64,000 nucleotides of DNA, taken from Apoda limacodes. Its lineage: Eukaryota; Arthropoda; Insecta; Lepidoptera; Limacodidae. Location: the NCBI GenBank assembly GCA_946406115.1, contig OX291562.1, positions 12,244,001 through 12,308,000 on the forward strand, written 5' to 3'. The notes beneath the pieces are model-generated. The model was given only the letters and a program-made list of their open reading frames with translations. It was not told the origin of the DNA and ran no database searches. Position 1 is the first letter of the stretch, and the number at the start of each line of letters is the position of its first letter. Position numbers and translations under genes: made by a program. Below, piece by piece: positions 31,896-42,937 of the stretch.

Positions 31896-32239
31896 AAGCG
31901 GAAGTGAGTGCATGTTCTTTCGATGGGTGTTGTGTCGTGTATCTCTCTCTGTACACGATTTTTCTGTTAGTGTTAAACAAATTTTGTTAGAGTTTATAAG
32001 TTTAACTTATTTTTTGATAACGAAGCATCGTTTGCCAGGTCAGCTACATAAATAAGTTAGTTAGCCAAGGGTGGATCCAGAACAAAAGTTTAGGGGGGGC
32101 GATCATAAGATCTGAAGGTATTTTTTGAACTTTGAATCTGCCACCCACAAAGTTACCCAATCTACCTTGTGCAGTTCTTGCAAACCTCAAGTATATATTT
32201 ATATTTTAAAAAATGTTACAATTCATTATTTTCTCGGCC

Positions 32240-32434
32240 GCCTTCGGGGCGGTCGGCCATCGAAGGCGTCTAGAAAGAGCAATGACGAGGTGCGGTGCGC
32301 GGCGAGACGAGAAAAAGCGCACTAGACTACCCTATGTCATGACTGGTCGGGTATTGTCTACCCAGTCATACATTTTGTCGTGGCGCCACGACTGTCTCGA
32401 CGTTGTCGGATTCATCAAAGGCGATGACTGAGTG
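32240..32434 (+). repeat. GC-rich unclassified repeat, copy 1
   Basis: It contains atcgaaggcgtctagaaaga, gtgcgcggcgagacgagaaa, a 16-bp perfect palindrome gtcgtggcgccacgac (32377-32392), and gtcggattcatcaaaggcga. A diverged copy lies on the minus strand at 61387-61600, sharing the same blocks in order. Overlapping frames (for example the 72-codon frame 32213-32431) run through it but differ from the other copy by indels, so coding is not supported. It may be a 5' UTR of a LINE; unproven. Confidence 0.6.
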
Positions 32435-32831
32435 GATGAATGAAATAAATGTTTACGCTGGTGGCTGTGGTATTACCATAAGAATAAATAAAACATATTT
32501 ACCACCGAATTTAGAACCTCTTTTGATGTCGGTAAAAAAGTCGAGTAGTGTGAGTATAATTTTTTACTATGCTAATACATACATCTAGGCTACTACATTA
32601 ATGTAACAGAAGTAAACAGAAAAACCGACTATGCCCGACACGCTCCCATCCACGAGGCCTGCCTCTTGCTCAACGCCTTAATCGCTCAGTACCCAAATAC
32701 TGATTTTTTTAGATTAAATATGTTACATTTATTGCATAAGTCTATAAGTCGTTCGTCATTAGAATTATCAGATAATTAGAATATATAAAATGTCCACTAT
32801 GCCTGTGTCGCGTGTTGGCAAACTGTAATCT

Positions 32832-33055
32832 GCCATAGACTTCGAGTACTCTAATCTGTCCTATGGACTGTGCAATAACCTAATAAAATTGGCCAGACTT
32901 TAAAAACTAAGTGAAACTGTTGTCTCTTTTCCCTTTGAATCACCGTCCGCCATTTTGTTTGTTGATGTTTATTAAAATTAGAATTTAAATCGCCTTTATT
33001 TGCTAGAAATAACAAGTAAGAAAGATACTAGAGGCACAACAGTTTCGCTATAGCT
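32832..33055 (-). repeat. CATAGACATAGAGA repeat family, copy 3 (diverged)
   Basis: gccatagacttcgagtactc, gtctcttttccctttgaatc, accgtccgccattttgtttg, then a block ending gaggcacaacagtttcgct. The same order recurs in the next copy at 33111-33330. Confidence 0.55.
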
Positions 33056-33110
33056 AGCTAGCTATTATATTATATCTACGCGTGTGACGGGTTTAGGGTT
33101 TCGTCAAAAG

Positions 33111-33330
33111 CATAGACTTCGAGTTCTTTATTTATTGGCCACACTTTTGAAAACACAACTCTAGTCTCTGTTCTTTTCCTATCAACGTCCGCCATTTTGT
33201 TGATGATTATTAAAACAAGTTAGAAAGAGACAAGAGACACCACAGTTTCGCTTTGTTTCTGTCACACCTTAGGAACCTTTTGTTTCACATCTGGCTAGTA
33301 AGTGCGCCGTCTATTTCTCTTTGTCTATGG
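33111..33330 (-). repeat. CATAGACATAGAGA repeat family, copy 4
   Basis: catagacttcgagttcttta, tcaacgtccgccattttgtt, agaaagagacaagagacacc, then cacatctggctagtaagtgc, and the end gtctatttctctttgtctatgg. The last block is the reverse complement of the left end of copies 1 and 2. Copies 3 and 4 lie in tandem, 55 bp apart. Confidence 0.65.
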
Positions 33331-33540
33331 TGTCTGCTAAGTAAATAAATAAATAAGTGCTTACGGAAAGAATCAGTTTAACATCGCAGATGACAAAGCG
33401 GTTAAAATCCCTTCGTTTTTGTGTCTCACAGCAACGCAAAGCATGCCTCGACACTTGTGTCTCCCTCTCGCGACCATTTAACGCCATCGATCTTAGATTT
33501 TACTTGTGTGATACTCTTACATTGCCAATTTGAGGCAAAT

Positions 33541-33853
33541 GGACCAGGGAACTTATTGGGATAAATCTCGAGTAAACCAAACTCTAGAATTCGAGAAAAA
33601 AAATTCGCAAGTACTTTCATGGGTCTCGAGAGGCAAAACCTACTTGCATACATTTTTCCTCTCGAATTTCAGAGTTTCGTCTTCGAGACTTTCCCTATTT
33701 ACCGCCTGGATCTGGAATTCCAGAGAAAAATGTATGCAAGTATGTTCATTGACAGATTTCGAGAGGTAAATCAAACTTCCGTAGATTTTTGTCTCGAATC
33801 CTAGAGTTCGAATAACTGACGAACAAAAACTGTTCCCAATGAGATCCCTGTAC
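33541..33853. repeat. TTATTGGGAACAGTC-family array, copy 2
   Basis: The left end is gaccagggaacttattggga and the right end acaaaaactgttcccaatga / gatccctgtac. Internal words attcgagaaaaaaaattcgc, ctcgagaggcaaaacctact, catacatttttcctctcgaa and ccagagaaaaatgtatgcaa repeat about twice, so at least two units are joined. Overlapping ORFs here are by-products. Confidence 0.7.
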
Positions 33854-34070
33854 CATTTTGATGCTTGCTAACTTTGAAATCTTCTGATAACTAATCATTA
33901 GATTTGATAATTTCTTGTTATCAGCCATATTTCCTGACACGACCACGGACTTATAATAATCATAATTAAACACTTTATTCTTTAAATTAAAAATTCTGTT
34001 TGGAAATAAAAGCGTAATAATTTATATACGTTATATTTATGTAGTGGTAAAAACAGTTAAAATGTTTTTA

Positions 34071-34558
34071 GTCCAGCAGCCACCGCCTGTTTTATCAGTG
34101 ATTAATAACAGGCTGAATCTTAGTGCGTAGGTTCGGTATGACGAGACGCCCAGTTATACCTCTGTAAAAATTCTCGATTGAGGCAGCTAATGAAGTACGC
34201 AGGTGTAAAACATGTCAATTTGGTGGGGTGCCGAAATTGTCTGACGAAACAGTAAGACTTTTTATTAAAATGTCAAGATAATTGCACAGTAAAGTCGGAA
34301 AAACAATTGTCCTTTAAAATTGGTGGTTTTACTTGAGCGTCTTCCGCTCCGATTATGTCCAAAATAACGAAATCATAAAAATTATCAATAACCAGCTGAT
34401 TTTTTTGTATGCAGCTTAGTAAATAGTACCACAAATTCAGTGGTACGTTTTCCCAGTCCTACGCTTGGAAGACGTCTCGTGTCTCGTCGTAGCGAACCTA
34501 CTCACAAAGATTCAGCCTGTTATTAATCACTGAAAAAAACAAGCGGTGGCTGTTGGAC
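34071..34558. mobile_element. 488-bp MITE with TA target site
   Basis: The left end gtccagcagccaccgcctgt continues with cagtgattaataacaggctg / aatctt and taggttcgg. The right end, reverse-complemented, gives gtccaacagccaccgcttgt, cagtgattaataacaggctg and taggttcgc. The arms are about 80 bp. The element is flanked by ta on both sides, the Tc1/mariner-type target. No transposase. Superfamily is inferred only from TA. Confidence 0.85.
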
Positions 34559-35149
34559 TATTTCTTTGATGCACTTTTTTCATAAACAACCAATTAAAAA
34601 GAATTAATATCATAATGCATAGAAAACATCGGTGACAGTATAGAACATATGAGTAACGTCATTGTACACTGCGCAGGTATATATAGGGAAAACTATGGCA
34701 CTATAACGATTATTGTAATATATCGATTTTTTTTTGCCAATGGCTACTTTTCTTGACTTTCTACTTTGTGTTGTAAGATTTTGTACACTAAAAAGATTTA
34801 AATATAGCTCGATATTGCCATCTATTATCGAATAGTTTAACTATCTTAGCAAACAATAGACGAGGTTAAATCAAATTTCTTTTACATACCTAGTTGGTAT
34901 CGTATTAATCAAATTCAGTGTAAAATTCCATTTTTGAAATTTATACAGAATTATCCAGATCATATGTGGGTACAATACTGTTTTTGACTTTTAAAATCTA
35001 AATTCAAACAATTTTTAAAGTTAAAACTATTTATAAAATTCAGGAATGAAATTCAGTGATTGGGCTATACCGGGAATACACCGAAGTCGAGTAAAACTTT
35101 ATTATTAGATTTTAAGATATTATTAGAAGCCGCAAAATTCCATCGATAT

Positions 35150-35600
35150 CTTTTGCAACTTGTTTTAGGCAATTGATTGTGTTGAACACAAAACTCTTAT
35201 TCCAAAACTAAATCATTATGGTGTTATAGACGCGGCTCTTGAACTTATTTTGCAAGTGATAAAACTGTTAGGATGGGAGTACCCCAGGGTTAAATACAAG
35301 GTCCCTTTTTATTCATAGTGTATATTAACGATTTGCCTCTTTGTGTAGAAAAGCTGTCCAAATTGTATTGTTTGAAGATGACACGATTCTGATATATTTA
35401 ATGTTAACAGAAACAAAAATACATATGACGATATAAAGATGCACTTTCACAGGTTCTTAATTGGTTTACATCAAATAATATTTAACTAAATGTATAGAAA
35501 TGTTAAAAGATACTCCAACAAAATATTAATAAACGGTGAAGCACTCAATCTGCTTAAGTCAACTGTCTTCTTGGGCATCACTTAAGATACTTTCATTACA
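35150..35600 (+). pseudogene. LINE reverse transcriptase fragment (Jockey-like family C)
   Basis: The sense strand reads IDCVEHKTLIPKLNHYGV (first Asp of the RT palm), then, after a frameshift, MGVPQG, FLFIVYINDLPLC, a frameshift, a damaged F-x-DD region (tttgaagatgacacgattct gives FEDDT), VLNWFTSNN, and INGEALNLLKSTVFLGI in another frame. The order matches the palm and thumb of Jockey-type RTs. Multiple stops; no UTR or endonuclease part recognised on either side. Confidence 0.8.
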
Positions 35601-36146
35601 TAAAATCTATGTGTTATTTTAAAACAAAAAGTGGAAGTTTTATACAATGGTATTTATTGTCTTTAAAAGATGTTCGTTAAAAAATTTGCAAAAATATGTA
35701 ATTTTTATGTATAAATAAAGTAGCAAAATTCTCATTTTTCGTTGATCGAGCTCTGTTTGGTAGGTTATAACGACAATTACACGGTAATATTTACATTAAA
35801 TTTAATTAAAACCATATGACCAAATAGTATACTAATAATGTTCGTTAACTTTTTTAATAAAGTTATCCTGATTTCTATAATAAATTATTTTGATCAGCCA
35901 AATTTCGAAAAGTTTTTCCCATACAAATTAGTATGGCAGATCGTTAAAATCTGTAAATGGCCGTGCAGACGCCTGAATCTAAAAACTCGAATAAATACTA
36001 TATGTGTCGTCGCATACTGTAGAAATCCAATTTTATCTAAATTATTTTGATCATTACCTGCATAAATTGTCGCTTGTGACTTATTATTGACCTCCTATAC
36101 CAAACAAGCATGGTGATGACGTCATCAGTGGAGTGTACTGCCTTAA

Positions 36147-36590
36147 GGTGAGGCATTGATGAGTATTGCACAGTAAAGTGCAGAAATCATCTTAACAGCT
36201 TTTATCGCAAGGTTAAAATTTCGTTACCCACGAATTAGCCAAAAAACGTAAATCGGAAGCGAACAATTGATCTATTTCATTCATTAAAAATTAAAAGATA
36301 CGAATATCAAAATTATCAGCTGTTGAATTTTAGGTATTGTTGTTACCTACATAAATAAGCTATTTTGAAGGATATAACCTTTACGTGATAATAATAAGCT
36401 TAATTTTAATGATATTGAAGAGGTATTTTCAAAAAAAAAAATTATTTAGCCAAAATCATCAAATCATGTCTCTGAGCTCTCAAAGTCAAGCAGAAGGTCT
36501 AAACATACATGACGCTTAGTTTCAGATCCGCAGCTTTTATTGTTGACCTGATTTTTAAACGAAAAAGTGCCCTTTTTTCAATGCCTCGTC
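36147..36590. mobile_element. 444-bp piggyBac-like MITE with TTAA target
   Basis: The element is flanked by ttaa on both sides (36143-36146 and 36591-36594). Its ends are ggtgaggcattgatgag and, reverse-complemented, gacgaggcattgaaaaaag, sharing GAGGCATTGA. A TTAA target duplication is the hallmark of piggyBac elements. No coding sequence inside. Confidence 0.75.
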
Positions 36591-36724
36591 TTAAAAATAG
36601 TGACATACACAATGTTAATACTAGGAATAAAAAGCAACTGCAGTTCCAAAATGTGATCTTTAGAAGGTGCATGAATCTTTCATAATTCAGAGCATTTTCT
36701 TTTTAAATACAATTCCAGAGAATA

Positions 36725-37128
36725 TTGTTAAATAGCCCCTCTTAAATATTTGTTTTATTTTAATTTAAGTATTTATTTTTAAAGCTACTATATAACTAAA
36801 TATTTATTATTTAGTTATTATAAGTATTATATAATGTAAATATTTTAAGCGTCTACCTGTTGCCGTTACCAATATCGAGCAAACTCGAGCAAAAAATCAC
36901 GTTTGTTGTATGGGAGCCTCCTTAAATATTTATTTTATTCTGTTTTTTTAGTATTTGTTATTATACCGGCAACAGACAGAAGTATATTTTCTGTGAAAAT
37001 TTCTACTGTCTAGCTATCACGGTTCATGAGTTACAGCCTGGTGACAGACGGACGGACGAACGGACGGACAGCGAAGTCTTAGTAATAGGGTTCCGCTAAT
37101 TACCCTTCGGATACGGAACCCTAAAAAG
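36725..37128 (+). mobile_element. MINE-type repeat, long subfamily, 5' part decayed
   Basis: Blocks agcccctcttaaatatttgt, aagcgtctacctgttgccgt, acgtttgttgtatgggagcc, ctatcacggttcatgagtta, cagcctggtgacagacggac, the GGAC tract, gcgaagtcttagtaataggg, and the end cggatacggaaccctaaaaa. It contains the segment duplicated in this subfamily (two copies of the ttaaatattt region), as at 42938-43362. Confidence 0.8.
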
Positions 37129-37662
37129 TCACTTTCGCATTTTTAATATTAGGTGTGGATATATTTATGTGTGTATGTATGTATATGTGATTGTGCAAGA
37201 ATATAATTATTATGGTAATACTCGTTATCCTATTGGTACTATTAAATATTGAAGTACTCTTAAATATCTTAATTCCTTTACACGATTGGGAGTATTTGAC
37301 ACTTGACATAGAGCGCCCCCTTTGATACATACCTGTCTATCTACAACTTTGTTTTCAGTAGCTTTACTAACTTATTTATATGTATTATTGTTTCAATACA
37401 GTTTGTATACTTGTTAGTTGATTCACAAATTATTTTATTATTTTAAATAGTGGAATTTCCTGCCGGCTCTTTTCGGCAGTATTTAACAGTGTTAAATAGA
37501 TTGTATTGACTATTAAAAAATGATCATAAAAACCTACTTGAATACATTTTATTTGTTTTTTGATTGATAAGCCCAAATTATGCACCACCCCAGACAGAGC
37601 TTTTAAAAATTTAAAAATTCATATTTCTGTATGTTTGTTTTTCTATAGCTTTTATATATTTT

Positions 37663-37840
37663 TCTCTAAGGACTACAGTAAGGGGTTCTTCAAAAAAGAA
37701 GTTATTAGATTTCTGAAGGGTCCGCAACGCGCGAGTGATGCCCTTGGTGTTGCAAGCGTCCATAGGCTACGGTGACCGCTTACCATCGGTGACAGCGGAC
37801 CGTAGGCTTGCTTGTCACCTTAGTGGTATAAAAAAAAAAT
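37663..37840 (+). mobile_element. Jockey family A 3' tail, copy 5
   Basis: ctctaaggactacagtaagg, ggttcttcaaaaaagaagtt, gatttctgaagggtccgcaa, caagcgtccataggctacgg, gtgaccgcttaccatcggtg, then a tail with ttagtggtataaaaaaaaa. The C-terminal frame through ASVHRLR is still open here. Confidence 0.9.
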
Positions 37841-38926
37841 CATATATATATGGTTTCTTTAAATTCTGATAATAACTAAAGCAACATAAAAAGCTTTATA
37901 TCCTAATCTAGCGTCGATTTTTTTCTTATTTTAACATTATTTAAAAAAAAAATCATACGTATTTTGTTGCATAAATCATTCTAAAATATAAACAAGTTAA
38001 ACGTTAATTACACAAAGAAAAGCGTAAAGTGTCATTGTAACAATTAACAGGTTAAGTGTCCAGTGACTCATTTATAACCGCCTGAGGAACTTGCCCTGAT
38101 TTTCTAATAAATTTGCAAGCCACGCCGCCGCCGGTAGTCACTTAATTGATACGAGATGTATCAGGAAGCTAAGATCCGCGATCGATGTTGTCTGACAAAT
38201 TTAAACTTTAATTCGAAAATATACGGTTCTAATTCGAACATAAAATTAAAATCAGTTATGCTGTTCTTAATCAAGCTTTCGAGCTTAATGATACTTTTTC
38301 AAATCATTCGAAATGCAACTGTATTATATTTCAATTTGAGTAAGATTTTCTATAAAAGTAGATATGGTTTTAGTTCATATTGGTTTTGAGGCTTACGTTG
38401 CACTTGCAAAGTTCGTTGTCCGTCCTAGCCCCTCTTCCCCTCTCCCTGTATGTCACCTTGCAGAAGAAACTTCTTCCAATTATGAAGGAGATCAGTTTGA
38501 GGAAACAATTATTGTGGAGACGCTGGTATTTTAGATATTGCGAGATTTTTTCCTTTTTTAGCTTTACTTCGAGTATCATGCAATAACTAGCTGCTTGGTT
38601 AGCAGCTCCGCTCCAGAAGGTTATTAATTACTTTTTTTGCTACCAACAGATTAAACTGGCAAGGTGAAAAAAACTTTTATGATTCTAATTTAGGTCTTTG
38701 AGCTAAAAGTGATTAGATCGATCGTGATTGGGTCTTATACTAAAACTACTAGTTTTCATATTTAATTTATTCATCTGAATTTATTGCTTAAAAAGACTAA
38801 AAAGTTAGGTTAGATCTTATGGTTTAATGCAAGTCTTAGAGGTTAAGAGTGTTTTCGTTAAACGGTCGAGCGCCCGCCATACAAACTACCGATTTGCATG
38901 TGGAAATTTGGAAAACTCACACACTT

Positions 38927-39198
38927 AAAAAAACCGGCCAAGTACGAGTTGGACTCGAGCACCGAGGGTTTCATTGCTTCCACCTTTTACGTAATTTACA
39001 AACACAAACAAAAGAAAATTGTGCCACTAAGCGGTCACCCATCCAAGTACTGACCAAGCCCGACGTTGCTTAACTTTGAAAATATAATCCAACAAACAAA
39101 TGAGTAACTGTTTCTCTTAATTATAAGCTAGATGGCGCTGTATCGGTAATTTAAAATAGTAATTGCTTAGGCCTGTCTCACACTTGGCCGGTTTTTAT
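38927..39198. mobile_element. short MINE-like unit with inverted CCGGCCAAGT ends
   Basis: It begins aaaaaaaccggccaagtacg and ends cacacttggccggttttta, so the terminal word is inverted at the two ends. The left part continues gttggactcgagcaccgagg as in MINEs, but the GTCY tract is missing. A 5S rRNA-derived segment (39031-39077) and an agatggcgctgtatcggtaa block fill the rest. Confidence 0.7.
39031..39077 (-). pseudogene. 5S rRNA-derived fragment
   Basis: The plus strand reads gcggtcacccatccaagtac, tgaccaagcccgacgttgct, taactttg. Its reverse complement corresponds to the conserved central and 3' part of animal 5S rRNA (AAGTTAAGCAACRTCGGGC, then TTGGATGGGTGACCGC), with a few changes. Only about 47 bp are recognisable, so it is a relic, probably part of a 5S-derived SINE or a captured piece. 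The 5S internal promoter region is partly included. Confidence 0.8.
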
Positions 39199-39214
39199 TA
39201 TTTGTTGTTATATT

Positions 39215-39475
39215 TTAGAGTTCATAATATTTTTCACTGCAAGTTTGAAGTCTGTATGTCTTTCTGTTTTTACGATAGAGGAAATACGTTTTTCTGGCAT
39301 GAAACCCCTTAAATTTTATAAACTTTTTATTTTTTGTTAGGTAATTCCCCTATTATAACACATATTCTGTAAAAAATTCAGGCTTCTATATCTATATCCG
39401 TCTAAAAGATAGAGCCTTTTAATGGTCAGACACACGAACAGACAGACAGACAGCGTAGTCTTAGAACAGAAATCA
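39215..39475 (+). mobile_element. MINE-related fragment with GACAGACAGACAG tract
   Basis: Diverged body (ttcaggcttctatatctata), then gtcagacacacgaacagaca, gacagacagcgtagtcttag. The closing ggaaccct motif is not recognisable. It follows directly on the unit at 38927-39198. Confidence 0.5.
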
Positions 39476-39714
39476 ACTCTTTCGTTTTCCCGTTTTTTTT
39501 TTCAGATTTCCATAAGTCCCCGTAAATTCAGTTTAGTTAAGGATTCACTCTGACCATAAAATCTTAAAACCATGATTCCAAAATAACTTTTTTTTTTTGA
39601 TATATATTATATTTAAATTTTTAGATAGATTTATTATATTTTTAGAATACTAGATAGAGTACTAGAAGAAGCACTTAACGTAGTAAGAAAATAGGTATGC
39701 TAATATTTTTTTAT

Positions 39715-39930
39715 ATACCTCTAAGGTGGCAAACAAGCTTGCGGTCCGCTTGATGGTAAGCTTGCACCGCAGGCTATGGATGCTTGCAACACCTGGGGCA
39801 TCACTTGCGCGTTGCGAACCCCACAAAAATTTAATAACTTCTACTTAAAGAACCCCATCTTGACAGGGGGCTCATTCCACAAAGCAAGCGTTCGCGGCAG
39901 GTAGTTTCTCTAAAACCGCACTGTACGTTA
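39715..39930 (-). mobile_element. Jockey family A 3' tail, copy 6
   Basis: Minus strand: ctctaaggtggcaaacaagc, ttgcggtccgcttgatggta, gcttgcaacacctggggcat, then aagaaccccatcttgacagg, ggctcattccacaaagcaag and ctctaaaaccgcactgtacg. Same order as 52878-53125. Confidence 0.9.
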
Positions 39931-41284
39931 CGATTTGGGTGTTCAAGTGTTATTTTTTGGTTTTTTAACGATAAAACCCTTAATTACTTACACTGATTTA
40001 ATGGTTTTTTTGCTAGAACTAGTTAATGACATAGAAATTGTATCATTGTTTCTGTACGTTGCTGGCTACGTCTCTGCTAAGTGCTTAGGTGTTAGTGCTA
40101 AGGTAGGTAGTAATTATAAATAAATAGCTAATTCACCGAGTTTTTACCCACACGACTTAGTTTACGTTCTGTATACAAACTTTTACAAACCCTCTTAAAA
40201 TCCTATCGTATCAAATGAAATGATTATACAAAAATGCTATAATAATTAGTTACTTCTTCATTTTTAACCGAATCCCCGCCCCTAATCTAATTTTCATGAA
40301 TTCGAACTTACAATTTTTTTATACAAACTTTCAATCACTATTTTAGCGTCATATGAATTTAGAAAATGTACTTTTATATGAAGAGAAGATAAATATTTAA
40401 TTATAACTGTTTTAATATAAAATGCAATGAAATCAATTCAATTTTAATATTTGCTACTCGACAACAGATGGCGTTCATTCGATGCATATTTTTTATAGCA
40501 ATAAAATAAATCTACTACCGGTACGCTATTACTCTTAATATCGCTCGCAATGCAAAGTAGATTAATAATTTAACGTTGGCAAACACTGTACCAGTTAAGT
40601 TTTTTAATTCTGTTAAAAAGTGTTCTTTTTCGGTGGTAGGCCCAAAATCGCTGACGTACTTACCTTCTTCGTCCTAACAAAATATCCGCATAAAATCAGA
40701 ATATCAGCCCTATCAAGTCCACATAAGTTATCATTCCCAATGCTCACCACCACATCCGGCCACTTGTTTTCTTCATCTAACTATTTTACTTCAAAAAAAC
40801 ACTACCTATTGGCATGTTACTATGTATAGCATATCACATTTCTAGGCATAATTAAAAAAATATCTTTGCAAATTAACATGGCAACCCTCTTAGAGACATC
40901 CTTTTAAATTAAGTGAACCATCAAAATAGTTATACACTCGTAAAAATTAAAAACTCCTGACCGCCGTAATAATTATGAAAAGTGAAAAATAACATAATAA
41001 TAATATATATTCGGTGAGTCGGTTTATTCGGATTAATTTAAGTAATTGGAACTAGTTTATGATTGAAATTCCACTGTTAATGTGGAATCTCTACAAAAAA
41101 TTAAAATATCAATAATATATCTCACATAATTCCAATATATTACATGAAGTTTATGAATTTTATATGTAACTCTTGCATCGACAACACCATAGCGCGTGGC
41201 TTATTTAGATAGCGCTATCTATTAACAGATTTGTGCGGCAGTTTGTATACTTAAATATAATCACAGCTAATTTTTAAATTTTTA
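39931..41284. other. intergenic DNA, nothing recognised
   Basis: AT-rich. It contains a short word (tgctactcgacaacagatgg at about 40452) shared with 59922. No domain-bearing ORF. Confidence 0.5.
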
Positions 41285-41565
41285 CTAAAAGCGGACTGAA
41301 AAATGGAAGTCGGACTTTTCTCTCGAAACCCGTGAACGTATTTGCTTATATTTTCGTCTTGAATTCCAGAGTCCAAATAGCTCGAGACTGTTCCTAATAA
41401 GGTCCCTATTTGGTAAGTCAGACTTACATTCATTTTTGTATCGAATTCCAGAGTCCGAATAGCTCAAGTCTATTCCCAATAATGTCCCAACTTGCTAACA
41501 TTTTTCTCTAGAATTCCAAAATTTGGCGTACTCGAGACTGTTCCCAATAAGCTCCCTGATACGTT
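41285..41565. repeat. TTATTGGGAACAGTC-family, tandem array of three units
   Basis: Three successive unit ends in the same orientation: ctcgagactgttcctaataa ggtccct (about 41402), ctcaagtctattcccaataa tgtccc (about 41485) and ctcgagactgttcccaataa gctccct (about 41552). Each is preceded by an aattccagagtccgaatag-type block. Spacing is about 70-85 bp. The peptide frames on the minus strand therefore repeat the same phrases; they are not genes. Confidence 0.75.
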
Positions 41566-41789
41566 GTATTCTAATATTGTCAAAATATAAAAAAAAGGCT
41601 TTGATAGACTTCATTATGGATAATCTTTTACATCTCCTACCGTTTTTTTTTTATTGAATGACAGGACATTGCTCCTTTGGGCCTACGTGATACCGCGCAT
41701 GTCACATATAGAAATATTGAAAAACGTGAACGAATTATTTGAAAGGGATTCCCCGCTCTCCTCTACTTTTCTAATAAAGGTACTAAATC

Positions 41790-41910
41790 GATCGGGTAGC
41801 CCTATTACTAAGCCTACAATGTCTGTTTGTCTGGTCGTCCGACCTATATTATCATAGGCCTTTAAATTTTAGACAAAAATAGGAAGAAGCCTGAAATTTT
41901 CACATAATAC
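41790..41910 (-). mobile_element. MINE-type fragment
   Basis: gggtagccctattactaagc, ctacaatgtctgtttgtctg, gtcgtccgacc, then ggaagaagcctgaaattttc, acataatacag: the GTCY end of a minus-strand MINE, diverged. Confidence 0.55.
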
Positions 41911-41924
41911 AGTAATGTAATAAT

Positions 41925-42060
41925 AATAAAATTTTGTGGAAATCGCACACAGCGCCATCTGCTCCCAAACTAAGCAAACCTTTTCTATGGATACCCAATG
42001 ACCTTCTAAATAGAGGAGGTCATTGTGGATACCAGACAAGGGATACAAAAACATATAAAT
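41925..42060 (-). mobile_element. tRNA-derived SINE fragment, minus strand
   Basis: The reverse complement reads ttgtctggtatccacaatga, a 36-bp local palindrome-like insert (gacctcctctatttagaagg), then gtatccatagaaaaggtttg, cttagtttgggagcagatgg, cgctgtgtgcgatttccaca. This aligns with the 3' half of the SINE at 31319-31565. The insert gaggtcatt...aatgacctt is self-complementary. Confidence 0.7.
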
Positions 42061-42937
42061 ACTCTTTTTTGTAAATACATATTTGACTATGGGAGATTTC
42101 CTAACGTATAATTTAAAAAAAAACTTAAGATTAAAGGGGATGTTTTGCTCTATTTTAAAAACGGTAATATTACAATAAAGATAACAAATAGTACTTAGTA
42201 AAATACAAAAGTTTCAAACTTAAAACAATGATAGTCTAAACTCTGCTATTAGTCAAAAAATAATAAAATTCTGCCATTTTAGCATTTTTCACCACAGGTT
42301 TGGGAAAAAGTTGGTAGAAACTTAACTTGGCCTCTGACGTATTGACTATTAATTGCTATTTTAGTACAAAACTCTAACCATGCAAGCATGCCAATCTTTT
42401 AAGCATAAACCTCATACAATACACAAAATTCTTATGTTATTTTATCACACATCAGCAACTTTGCAGAAGATGAATGGGTCGAACACGAATCAGCCTGTCC
42501 GCCATTCTTGTCTAAAATGTGAGCCAGTTCGTAAAACCCCAACAATACAGGAGCTGCGCGGAGTTTTCCTCTTTAGAAACATGTTTAAATAAAAACAAGG
42601 AGTGAGAAAACTAAAAAATAAAAACATGTTATTTTTATAGCATAGGCGCCCAAAAGATAAAAAAGCTAATTTTTGTATACTTTTATTACTTTTAGGTATT
42701 AATTTAGGATTTCAGGGAATTTATATAGAAGACATGGTTGAACGTTAATAGAGGCGGTACGAAATTAACAACTTTCGAATCTAATTTACACGCAAAATAT
42801 TCACACAAGGGAAAAAAAACGCTTAACGCATTTTTAAAGGCCTATCCAACAACAACCCCAGAACATGGAATGTCCAAAAAAACAACTTAGTAAAGTTCTT
42901 GTCAATTTGCCACATGGCGTAGACAAAGACTTTTAAG
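42061..42937. other. intergenic DNA, nothing recognised
   Basis: The 70-codon frame at 42380-42592 has no domain. No repeats recognised. Confidence 0.5.

Noticed and set aside
32213..32431. 72-codon frame with RRDEKKRTRL and DVVGFIKGDD
   Set aside because: The second copy of this repeat at 61387-61600 has indels that destroy the frame, so coding conservation is not supported.
39022..39083. Functional 5S rRNA gene
   Set aside because: Only about 47 of 120 bp are recognisable and it lies within a repeat unit.
41251..41479. Overlapping minus-strand frames with repeated peptide phrases
   Set aside because: The peptide repeats simply reflect the tandem TTATTGGGAACAGTC units.
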